19,532 nt of DNA. Origin: Kiritimatiellia bacterium. Lineage in GTDB: Bacteria; Verrucomicrobiota; Kiritimatiellia; SLAD01. Made by a program: the position numbers and the translations under genes. Position 1 is the stretch's first letter. Each line of letters opens with the position of its first letter. Shown here in pieces: positions 7,713-15,104 of this stretch. The stretch is taken from contig SLCI01000077.1 of NCBI GenBank assembly GCA_007125875.1, positions 1-19,532 of the forward strand, read 5' to 3'. The notes beneath the pieces were generated by a model. That model saw nothing but the letters and a program-made list of their open reading frames with translations. It was not told where the DNA came from and searched no databases.

Positions 7713-8849
7713 TTACGAAGCGGGGTTTGGCGGTGGCAACGATTGCACGCCAACATTCAACGGACGTTTGTCGTCGCCGGCCAAGTGCAAGGTCTGCGTC
7801 GGGAAGGCAAAATCGATTCCGGCGGCATTAAAGCGCGTCAAGATTTCATGCAGCACGCGCTCGTTTAAGGCGTTATACGCCCACCAATCCGCTGGGTGAA
7901 ACCAGTAAATCGCGAAGATATTAAGCGAATCGGAATTCATCTCATTGAAGACAACGCGAGGCGGCATATCAGGATTCATGCCCTCGTGATCCTTCAAAAT
8001 ATCCTTCACAATATTCACGGCCTCCAACACTTTTTCGGGCGGCGTATCATATGTGATGGTGATATTCATGATGCGCCGGATGTTCGGGCGCTTGCTAATG
8101 TTTTGAATGGTCTTATTGGCCAATTCCCCATTTGGGATAGTCACCAAATGGCCTTCCAATGTACGGATACGCGTGGAGCGGAATCCAACTTGCTCAATGG
8201 TACCGTCGGTGCCATCGACCGTAATACGCTCGCCCAGCTCGAACGGTTTATCGGCAAAGATGACCAACGAGCCGAAGAAATTCTTCACAGTATCTTGCGC
8301 CGCCAAGGCAATCGCTAAACCACCAACGCCTAAACCGGCGAGGATCGATGTGAGCGGCTTATCGCTCATGATCGTAGCCGCTTGCAGGCCGACCAGCAGC
8401 CAAATCGTCACACGCAAACTGGCCCGCACCATCGGCACCAGCATCTCGTCCATTTTGCTGCCGGTCTTATGGGCAGCTTTCATCAACCAAAAATCAACCA
8501 CATCGACCATACGCGACAGCACGAAACCAATACTGAACACGATCAGCACATTCACTAGCGTAGTGGCCCAATCCGCTACGGTTTCGTTCAAGTTCAGCGC
8601 GGTCATACCGATACGGAGCGCCAAAATAAAGGCGATCAATACGACAGGCTTCGCCATGGCCTCGACGATGATGGCCGCAATCGGATGCTCTTTGTTTTTT
8701 TCGTACTCGGCCAATCGCTCCATCCAGTGACGGCCAAGCCGCCCCAAGATCAAGCCAAGCAACAAAGAGACAAATAAAAATCCGATGCGCCAAAGCTCGT
8801 TGCCGGCGATCATGTATTCGCTAAATGATGTGACTGTCGCTAATGTCAT
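7713..8849 (-). CDS. MscS-family small-conductance mechanosensitive channel
   Basis: A 378-residue inner-membrane channel that opens under membrane tension to release solutes during hypo-osmotic shock. Four hydrophobic segments lie at about 20-38, 67-84, 95-115 and 140-160. The pore-lining helix follows, with SILAGLGVGGLAIALAAQDTVKNFFGS (about 168-194, Gly/Ala-packed). The MscS beta domain comes next, with ADKPFELGERI, GTIEQVGFRSTRIRT and VTIPNGEL, and then an alpha/beta vestibule domain (MNITITYDTPPEKV). The start at 8849 is preferred over an upstream in-frame ATG at 8912 because GAGGAG lies 5 nt before it. It is the last gene of the long minus-strand run, 116 nt after ribE, and its leader contains a small hairpin. 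It is longer than E. coli MscS (286) owing to extra N-terminal helices. Confidence 0.95.
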   Translation of the reverse strand: MTLATVTSFSEYMIAGNELWRIGFLFVSLLLGLILGRLGRHWMERLAEYEKNKEHPIAAIIVEAMAKPVVLIAFILALRIGMTALNLNETVADWATTLVNVLIVFSIGFVLSRMVDVVDFWLMKAAHKTGSKMDEMLVPMVRASLRVTIWLLVGLQAATIMSDKPLTSILAGLGVGGLAIALAAQDTVKNFFGSLVIFADKPFELGERITVDGTDGTIEQVGFRSTRIRTLEGHLVTIPNGELANKTIQNISKRPNIRRIMNITITYDTPPEKVLEAVNIVKDILKDHEGMNPDMPPRVVFNEMNSDSLNIFAIYWFHPADWWAYNALNERVLHEILTRFNAAGIDFAFPTQTLHLAGDDKRPLNVGVQSLPPPNPAS

Positions 8850-8861
8850 GCTCACTCCTCG

Positions 8862-8875
8862 GCTGCTTATGCAGC
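8862..8875 (-). promoter_or_regulatory. Hairpin just upstream of the mscS ribosome binding site
   Basis: On the minus strand, GCTGC-ATAA-GCAGC forms a 5-bp stem with a 4-nt loop, ending one base before the GAGGAG site (8860-8855) that serves the ATG at 8849. It may keep the SD exposed or mark an mRNA 5' end. No T-run follows, so it is not a terminator. The remaining mscS-ribE gap contains only a weak promoter-like pair. Confidence 0.3.
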
Positions 8876-8965
8876 AGGTTGATGTCGAGACAGGGAAAAT
8901 ACTGAACTGCAAGATGAGCGCAAGAAATTACTGGTTAATTTGTTGTCACGGTGGATAACATACAC

Positions 8966-9625
8966 TTAATCATCGCGCTGCAGCTTGTCATAGCCGCCTT
9001 GTTGTACTTCTTGCCAGCGCACTGGCAGCAACGGATGGTTACCTTGCAAGGCCTTTTCCACATACTTAGCCAATGGATCGGCCTCCAGATTCACTGCGTC
9101 GCCAACCTGCATCTCGCCGAACGTCGTGACCTCCCAGGTGTGCGGAATAATGTGAACAGTAAACCCATGCTCATCGACGGCAGCGACGGTCAGACTGATA
9201 CCGTCTACAGCCATACTGCCTTTGAACACCACGTGCTGCAAAAGTTCGGGCGTGCAGTGAATTTCGACGCGATGATCGCGATCCACTGGTGTAATCGCAG
9301 CGACCGTCCCGCGCTCATCCACATGCCCTTGCACCATGTGTCCCCCCAACGGGTCACCCTGTCGGAGTGCACGCTCTAGATTGATGGCTTGTCCAACCTT
9401 CTTTTCGCCGAGGTTGGTACACCGAAAGGTTTCACCTAATACATCGAATGTCAGCCGACCTTCACTATAGTGTGTGACGGTCAAACAAACGCCCTGCACG
9501 GCGATGCTCTCACCGAGTTGGATTGGGCGATCCCATTCATCAGCCTCAATTACCAAGGAACCTGAGCCTCCCATACGCTCTAGCGCAGCGATGCGCCCCA
9601 TTTTTTGAATCAAGCCTGTGAACAT
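8966..9625 (-). CDS. ribE: Riboflavin synthase alpha chain
   Basis: It dismutates two 6,7-dimethyl-8-ribityllumazine molecules to riboflavin and a pyrimidinedione as a cytosolic homotrimer. The 219-residue protein shows the two tandem lumazine-binding barrels: MFTGLIQKMG, GESIAVQGVCLTV and TFDVLGET in the first; GGHMVQGHVDERG, KGSMAVDGISLTV and HIIPHTWEVTTFGEM in the second; then the C-terminal trimerisation helix (EADPLAKYVEK). GGAAGG lies 7-8 nt before the ATG. No ribD, ribBA or ribH gene is in the window, so riboflavin genes are dispersed here. It lies 29 nt after the VanZ-like gene and no FMN-riboswitch fold is evident upstream, so it is probably transcribed with the genes before it. The symbol follows the B. 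subtilis-type naming; in E. coli this is ribC/ribE depending on author. Confidence 0.96.
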   Translation of the reverse strand: MFTGLIQKMGRIAALERMGGSGSLVIEADEWDRPIQLGESIAVQGVCLTVTHYSEGRLTFDVLGETFRCTNLGEKKVGQAINLERALRQGDPLGGHMVQGHVDERGTVAAITPVDRDHRVEIHCTPELLQHVVFKGSMAVDGISLTVAAVDEHGFTVHIIPHTWEVTTFGEMQVGDAVNLEADPLAKYVEKALQGNHPLLPVRWQEVQQGGYDKLQRDD

Positions 9626-9654
9626 ACTGTTACCTTCCGTTGATGTCTGATCCG

Positions 9655-10596
9655 TTACCGATATCCGGCACTATACCCATTCCGCTCGAGCTCCACACGA
9701 TCCAAATAAACTATCCGTCCGCCCGCATCGGACTCGAAGAATACGCCCCATTCATGGATCCGATTTAATGTCATTTCACGGCCGCCCTCAGCAATCAATC
9801 CATCCGACCAATCGATTCGAATCCGGTTTAAGCCCGGCTCAAGCGTTTTCTTCGCCTGATACCGTTCGGCGAAGGCGGCCTGCTCGCGATCATCGATCCG
9901 CACCCACATGGAGAGGGGTTCTGCATCGGGCAGGTAGAGATAAATAAGCAAGCCCCTCGCCCGCGACCAATCATGAATTAAATCCGTCATGAACAGGCCA
10001 GGATATTCCGATGACGCTCCAATCTTGACCTGCCACGTCCGACCATCATGTCCGGCATGTGCGCGCGTGCGTGATACCTCAACGTCGGAGAAGACCCATC
10101 GTCCCTCCTCACCTGGCCATGCGAAGGAGGCTAAGACCGGAAATTGATCCAGCATCAGCATACGATCGGTCAGCACCCACAAGGTGGGCATAAGCGTCAC
10201 CAAAGAGATGCATCCCGCAGCGACGAGTCGATAGGCGTACCGCCGCATAGCGGCATCACGGCGAGGTAACAACCAGCCACCAACTGCGATACCTGCCCAG
10301 CCAACCCAAATGTCCTCCCAGGCAAAGTTGCGGCCAGTATGTTCTTGTAGAAGCTCGAGCGCCGGCACGAACAACACCATGCTAACCCAAACAACAATGA
10401 CAACAGATCGCTTAGCCTGCGCAAAACGTGCGGTGACTTGCCAGGCCAGCAATGCGAAAGCGGGAAAATGAAACCAATTCCATAAGGCGCGCAACAATCG
10501 ATCCGTCGCACTCTCGAAAGGATAAACAAAGAGCCCAACCAGCACGATGGCATAAGCCCAGACCATGAATCTGGCGTTCATACGACTTGTACTCAT
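9655..10596 (-). CDS. VanZ-like membrane protein with C-terminal beta-rich domain
   Basis: A 313-residue protein. Residues 11-110 follow the VanZ-like layout: a first helix ending at YPFE, a second containing HFPAFALLAWQV, a third with VPALELLQEHTGR and then WEDIWVGWAGIAVGG. A further helix at about 122-142 leads to a region of about 165 residues, probably outside the cytoplasm. That part has short beta strands (RTWQVKIG, GLLIYLYLP, SMWVRIDD, NRIRIDW) and ends in RIVYLDRVELE, typical of galactose-binding or CBM-like sandwiches. VanZ itself gives low-level teicoplanin resistance by an unknown mechanism, but most family members are uncharacterised, so resistance should not be inferred. I chose the start at 10596 because its ATGA overlaps the stop of the glycosyltransferase gene, implying translational coupling; an ATG at 10611 is also possible. 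Confidence 0.82.
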   Translation of the reverse strand: MSTSRMNARFMVWAYAIVLVGLFVYPFESATDRLLRALWNWFHFPAFALLAWQVTARFAQAKRSVVIVVWVSMVLFVPALELLQEHTGRNFAWEDIWVGWAGIAVGGWLLPRRDAAMRRYAYRLVAAGCISLVTLMPTLWVLTDRMLMLDQFPVLASFAWPGEEGRWVFSDVEVSRTRAHAGHDGRTWQVKIGASSEYPGLFMTDLIHDWSRARGLLIYLYLPDAEPLSMWVRIDDREQAAFAERYQAKKTLEPGLNRIRIDWSDGLIAEGGREMTLNRIHEWGVFFESDAGGRIVYLDRVELERNGYSAGYR

Positions 10597-11756
10597 GTTG
10601 AACGCTGCCAATTTACATTAAATCGTCCCTGCAGCGCATCTCCCCACGCGAGCAATGTGGTCCAATTGAGTCGCAAGAACATAGCTGCGGCGGAAAACAA
10701 GCGGCCCACGAAGAAAACATTCCCAAGGGCCAACAAAAGAAGTAGCGCATGCAACCCAAAGATTGCTCCATAGAAGATCATGAACCATGAAGAATCGCAG
10801 GCTGCTCCACGTCCAATCGCAAAATATCCACTCACACAGAATGTGAGCAGAAGACAGAAAGGCGACATCAAACGCAGCAATTTATGCGATACGAACTCAA
10901 ACCAGATGGGGTTACGCCACGGCTTGATTAAGTCGGGCATTTTCGCAACCAGTTGCACGTTCCCCGCAATGGTTCGGCGCTTGCGGATGGCCTCGGCTTT
11001 GCCCGACGCGGAAGGGCGATCATAAACCACCGCCAGCGGCTCGAAGACGCAACGATAACCTTTCAATACCACCTGCATGGGAATTCCGACGTCATCAAGC
11101 AATAGGTTCGGATCAATCGGTTCAAACAGATCGCGGCGCAGCGCATACAACGCGCCTGTGGCACCCGGCACGGAACGGAATCCAGCTTCGGCCTTGCGAA
11201 TGCTCTTTTCGTAGCGCCAGTAGGCATCCATACCTTTCCCGATCGACGAATCATCCGGATCCTGAAAAATTAGTTCACCCGATACGACACCGATCAAAGG
11301 ATCCGCAAAATTGGAAAGTAACGCCGCAAGTGCGCCATCCGACAGTGGCTGGCGCGCATCGGTCAGGACCACGATATCGCTCTGCGCAGTGGGAACCAGC
11401 GTATTGATGACGGATGCCTTGCCTTGGCGCTCCGCAAAGTGATGCACTTTGATGCGTGCATCTCTGAGCTCCTGCAGCGCCTGTTCGGTTCCATCCGTCG
11501 ACCCGTCCGAACCAATCAGAATTTCTGCGATCAGCTCATTATTGGGCCCTTGCAAAAGACGCGACAACTTTGGCGGCAAGGTCTCGACTTCGTTATACGC
11601 GGAGATGACGATCGAACAGCGCCCCGGATAGGGTGCTTTTCGTGTCGATTGCCCGAAGGTGCGTGACAGCCACCGGATCAGCAGCGGATAGCCGACATAG
11701 ATATGGAAGAGGGTCAGTGCGCTCACCCAGAATAAGAACGAAAACAACAAGATCAT
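10593..11756 (-). CDS. Membrane family 2 glycosyltransferase
   Basis: A 387-residue inner-membrane GT2. An N-terminal helix (about 2-24) precedes a GT-A domain: SIVISAYNE (48-56), the nucleotide-binding SDGSTDGT (83-90), the DxD-like D-A-R at 133-135, PGATGALYALRR (197-208), the acidic pair D221-D222 in the expected acceptor-base region, and RKRRT (258-262) in place of QxxRW. Hydrophobic helices follow at about 297-318, 325-345 and near the C-terminus. The layout resembles processive or lipid-linked transferases acting at the cytoplasmic face; donor and acceptor are unknown. Its stop codon overlaps the VanZ start. The lipoprotein gene ends 70 nt upstream; in that gap I see no SD, but TTGCGT-17-TACAAG ends 6 nt before the ATG. 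Confidence 0.92.
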   Translation of the reverse strand: MILLFSFLFWVSALTLFHIYVGYPLLIRWLSRTFGQSTRKAPYPGRCSIVISAYNEVETLPPKLSRLLQGPNNELIAEILIGSDGSTDGTEQALQELRDARIKVHHFAERQGKASVINTLVPTAQSDIVVLTDARQPLSDGALAALLSNFADPLIGVVSGELIFQDPDDSSIGKGMDAYWRYEKSIRKAEAGFRSVPGATGALYALRRDLFEPIDPNLLLDDVGIPMQVVLKGYRCVFEPLAVVYDRPSASGKAEAIRKRRTIAGNVQLVAKMPDLIKPWRNPIWFEFVSHKLLRLMSPFCLLLTFCVSGYFAIGRGAACDSSWFMIFYGAIFGLHALLLLLALGNVFFVGRLFSAAAMFLRLNWTTLLAWGDALQGRFNVNWQRST

Positions 11757-11826
11757 CTGCTACTTGTAGCGACGGAGGTTTTACAACGCAATCCGTAATC
11801 CCAAGATGCGCTGCTGCACCCGAAGA

Positions 11827-14592
11827 TCAAGGTTCATCACGCCAAATGGCGGCGAGATCGTCGGCGATCCACTCCCACTGCTCAGCAGCGGGTAATTCAC
11901 TATCCAAGAGCACTGCAAGCGCGTCCCACGCGATTTCACCCTGCGCATCGTAAACAAACCGATAAGCAGGAGTTTCCACCACCTCGACGCGCGTATCATC
12001 GATCCATCCGGAAAAAGCGAACACGTCCCTGCCCCTCGCCAACCAGCCTGACGGTGGCAATACATAGGTTCGTCCGCCCGCCTGAACGGACCAATCCGCT
12101 TCGTCATGCCCATTCACCCATAACTCCAATTCCTCGCCGTATTGCGTGTACAGCCAAGAACGCTGCCACAATCCATTCGCGAACGCTTCATCCGCCCGCA
12201 CGTACTGGTCGCCATCGCTATACATCAATCGACTGGGTGAATCTTTCGCGTACAACGCTTGTAACGGGCGTATCGTGTGGATGGCTCGCCACTGCTGCAC
12301 ATTCAAAGGCATAGCCGCTCGAAGGGCCAATGCGTTTCCATAAGCGAGTTGATCCGCGATGTGGTGTTGTGTTTGTTCATCGCTTTCGCCCGCTAATGGC
12401 GGGCCATATGTCATGGTCAACGGCTGAATCCGATACAATTTGTGGTACGGATTATAGGGACGCCAGCCGATCGAATCTCGCGTGAGCACACCGTCCAATA
12501 GCCCGCCATAGTAGCTTGCGGTGACCGCATCACCTAAAACAGGCACAGACGTATGCGCCGAGACGCGATCGATCAAGTCACCAAAGGCAAATAGCGCTTG
12601 CGAGAACGTTCCGGCACCGGGCACACGGCGGTCAAAATCCGTATAGGTCCACGGCGCTTGCGTCGTCAGACCATCAAACCAATAGGCGCTCGGCGCGAAC
12701 CGGTCATGGATGGTCGGTAGATGATCTGACCACCACGTTAAGCTGAAGACCGGACGCGGCGCAAAGGCCCAGGCACCCGCCGGCTGCCAGGTCGCGTCGG
12801 ATTGACGCAATAATGCGTTGTGACTCCACGCTGCATTGAGCGGTGACAGCTCTGTGCTATGCGTATAGAGCGCAATTAGACCATTCGTCTGTTCGGTGAC
12901 CGTGCGCATGAAATCCGACAACGCGCGGTCGCCGCCACTATGCGGATTCGCTCGCTTGCGAAATGAACGGCTGTCGTCGTTTTGGCGCCAAATATCTTGT
13001 CCCTTCAGAAAGAGATACGGTCCAAGGCCGTCTTGCTCCGCCGCCGACAATCCTAGCAACAATTCTCTGAATGATACATCTCCCGCACTCTGCAGCGCGA
13101 TCCGCCCTGCTAGATCGTCTCTAAATTGGCCAGGCGCATTCGGGATAGCGGGTAGCACCTGTCCCATGCGCGGTGCGGCCGTTATGATGAATCGTTCATG
13201 GGCATCATTGCGACGCCCGTCTGTGGCGGGCTCATAGATCGCGGCCACCTCACGCCCTTGCTGGCGCCATTCAAGACGCGATGCGTTAGAGCGATACGGA
13301 TCAATCGATACATGAACGAATAAGGGATGTTCATCAAGCTCGGTTGCACCCAACACGGGGGCGCTGGACGTGCCGTTAGAAAGATAGGGAACGGATATCC
13401 ATGCGACAGGAATCTCCCCTTCGTTGATCGCCATCCGCCATGTTGATACGGCGCGACCGCGAAAGTGAGCATCGATCGCCAGCGTATGCTCCAGCATCGA
13501 GAAGCGCAGAATATCGCCACGCGCATACTCGAGATATAGCTGGTCCGATTCTTTTCGGACAACCACGGGCCGACCCGGCTCCAGCTCCAGCCCCTCCAAT
13601 CCAAACGATACGTGACCGACGACGACATCATCCCATACCACGTCAATTCGCTCTAATCCGTCTCCCGCAGTCACTCGAAACGACGGGTTCACTTGATCAT
13701 CACATTTGATCGAAAATACGTGTCCTTCATCTTCCTCAATTTCAAGATGACGCGGCGCATGGTTGGTGTTGCTGATCGGAATGATCGTCGTCGCAACCGT
13801 CGGGAAAGCGAGCTCACCTTCTCCTTGATTAATTCCCTCCAGTTGACCATCGCGCAGGGGCACTGGCCGACGCGGTCGACGAGGGTACCGAATGGGCTCC
13901 GTGGCATCGACAAAAAGGCTCAGCGCGTCCAGATAGATGGCGCCCTCTCCCGCAGGCAATTCCGTCCATTTCAGCCCCATCACTTCAATCGGATACGCCG
14001 AGCGGGATCTTAATGCCGCAGGCCAGCGCGCATACAGTAAGCGCCAGCCCCTCTCCCAAAGCGGACCAAAATCAATTTGGTGCTCTGTCCCGTCCGCATC
14101 TTTCACCATTAAGGCCAGTCGGGAACGCAATACACTCGCGGCTTGATCTTCTGTTTGATGCAGCCAAATCGTGGCGGTATCCGCTGGATCATGCAATCGA
14201 ATGGGCTGAACCGGTACCAACCGAATCCAGCCGTTGGATGCCGCTGCCTCGAAACGCAGCAGCCCGACATACTCGCCCCACAATTGCACCGCTTGTGATC
14301 GGTCTAGATTGGCCTGAACGTCGTCAGCCGCTTCAATCCGCCATCCTAATAAACGCTCAAAGTCGGCCAGATGTTCGGTTTCGGGTTCGCGATCCGCCCA
14401 GATCATTTCATACGGACGATGATCGAAGGAGCGATACGGCGCAATATGCTCCGCGATTTCGTCCGGTGCCAACGGTTCGGGAGCCACAACCCGAGCGGGC
14501 CCGCGACACGCGACTACGCCCAAGAGCATCGCGCTGAAGCCAGTGCGCAAAAGCAGGCTAGTCAGGAAATCACTACAACGCACCTGCGCCAT
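11827..14592 (-). CDS. Large lipoprotein, possible TIM-barrel glycoside hydrolase
   Basis: A 921-residue protein not matched with certainty to any family. The signal peptide ends in a lipobox (GVVAC, Cys29), so it is probably lipid-anchored outside the inner membrane. Residues about 75-228 look like a CBM-type sandwich ending in AIYLDALSLFV. Residues about 285-470 are a second beta-rich region (DQLYLEYARGDILRFS, LAIDAHFRGRAVSTWRMAIN). About 500-820 alternates helices and strands in barrel fashion, with SAYWFDGLTTQ (635-645), VPVLGDAV (683-690) and SRLMYSDGDQYV (787-798) as candidate active-site loops. The end has a strand-rich cap with YVLPPSGWLARG (843-854), a motif common at the C-terminus of glycosidases. 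This architecture resembles GH36/GH101-type or DUF5696-like enzymes, by inference only. The SD (AAGGGA) lies inside the end of gtrA, whose stop is 4 nt upstream. Confidence 0.8.
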   Translation of the reverse strand: MAQVRCSDFLTSLLLRTGFSAMLLGVVACRGPARVVAPEPLAPDEIAEHIAPYRSFDHRPYEMIWADREPETEHLADFERLLGWRIEAADDVQANLDRSQAVQLWGEYVGLLRFEAAASNGWIRLVPVQPIRLHDPADTATIWLHQTEDQAASVLRSRLALMVKDADGTEHQIDFGPLWERGWRLLYARWPAALRSRSAYPIEVMGLKWTELPAGEGAIYLDALSLFVDATEPIRYPRRPRRPVPLRDGQLEGINQGEGELAFPTVATTIIPISNTNHAPRHLEIEEDEGHVFSIKCDDQVNPSFRVTAGDGLERIDVVWDDVVVGHVSFGLEGLELEPGRPVVVRKESDQLYLEYARGDILRFSMLEHTLAIDAHFRGRAVSTWRMAINEGEIPVAWISVPYLSNGTSSAPVLGATELDEHPLFVHVSIDPYRSNASRLEWRQQGREVAAIYEPATDGRRNDAHERFIITAAPRMGQVLPAIPNAPGQFRDDLAGRIALQSAGDVSFRELLLGLSAAEQDGLGPYLFLKGQDIWRQNDDSRSFRKRANPHSGGDRALSDFMRTVTEQTNGLIALYTHSTELSPLNAAWSHNALLRQSDATWQPAGAWAFAPRPVFSLTWWSDHLPTIHDRFAPSAYWFDGLTTQAPWTYTDFDRRVPGAGTFSQALFAFGDLIDRVSAHTSVPVLGDAVTASYYGGLLDGVLTRDSIGWRPYNPYHKLYRIQPLTMTYGPPLAGESDEQTQHHIADQLAYGNALALRAAMPLNVQQWRAIHTIRPLQALYAKDSPSRLMYSDGDQYVRADEAFANGLWQRSWLYTQYGEELELWVNGHDEADWSVQAGGRTYVLPPSGWLARGRDVFAFSGWIDDTRVEVVETPAYRFVYDAQGEIAWDALAVLLDSELPAAEQWEWIADDLAAIWRDEP

Positions 14593-14596
14593 GGGG

Positions 14597-15103
14597 TTAT
14601 CCCTTGAAAACGATGTATTTCCGACAAACGAAGTTGATCATGACCGCTGCGACGACGTTTCCAGCTTGGGAAACCGTCGTTGTCGCATTGAAGAATTGCA
14701 TAATCAGCAGGCCGATCTGCACACCAACAAACAAACTTATGGTTGAGACCCCTAAAAACAAGCCCACTTCAATCGAGCGACGGTGACGACCGGGCTTAAA
14801 GACCCAATGGAAGTTGATCAAATAGGCCACCACATTGGAGAAAAGAAACGCCAGCAGATTGTTGACCATAAAATTACGCTGACGCACCGTCTCTTCAACT
14901 TCTGCCATCTCAACGCCAAGAAACTGGATAATCATGGCATCCAATCCGGTCTCCGCCAACATGGCAGGGAAGAACCAGATCGATAAGATGAAGAACAGGA
15001 TGATATGAGATGCCGTCGCAATACCACCCGCGATGCCATATTTAATGAACTGAATGGCCGGGTGCGCTTCGCGCTGCGTAAACTGAATCAGAATATGCTT
15101 CAT
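14597..15103 (-). CDS. GtrA-like membrane protein
   Basis: A 168-residue protein with four hydrophobic segments (about 21-48, 80-98, 112-135, 146-160) in the GtrA layout. QFIKYGIAGGIAT opens helix 1, NFHWVFKPGRH follows helix 2, and NFVCRKYIVFKG closes the protein. GtrA-family members are thought to flip or present lipid-linked sugars such as undecaprenyl-phosphate-glucose across the inner membrane for O-antigen, teichoic-acid or arabinan decoration. A loop of about 30 residues between helices 1 and 2 is longer than usual. The start at 15103 lies one base after the stop of the long GreA gene; an in-frame ATG at 15145 would overlap that gene and is less likely. The tight packing with the lipoprotein gene suggests a shared glycan task. 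Confidence 0.88.
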   Translation of the reverse strand: MKHILIQFTQREAHPAIQFIKYGIAGGIATASHIILFFILSIWFFPAMLAETGLDAMIIQFLGVEMAEVEETVRQRNFMVNNLLAFLFSNVVAYLINFHWVFKPGRHRRSIEVGLFLGVSTISLFVGVQIGLLIMQFFNATTTVSQAGNVVAAVMINFVCRKYIVFKG

Positions 15104-15104
15104 T

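Noticed and set aside
9626..9654. FMN riboswitch before riboflavin synthase
   Set aside because: The gap is only 29 nt, too short for an RFN element, and shows none of its conserved blocks.
9655..10596. Glycopeptide resistance from a VanZ gene
   Set aside because: Only the general VanZ-like fold is present, with no VanA/H/X/R/S genes; most such proteins are unrelated to resistance.
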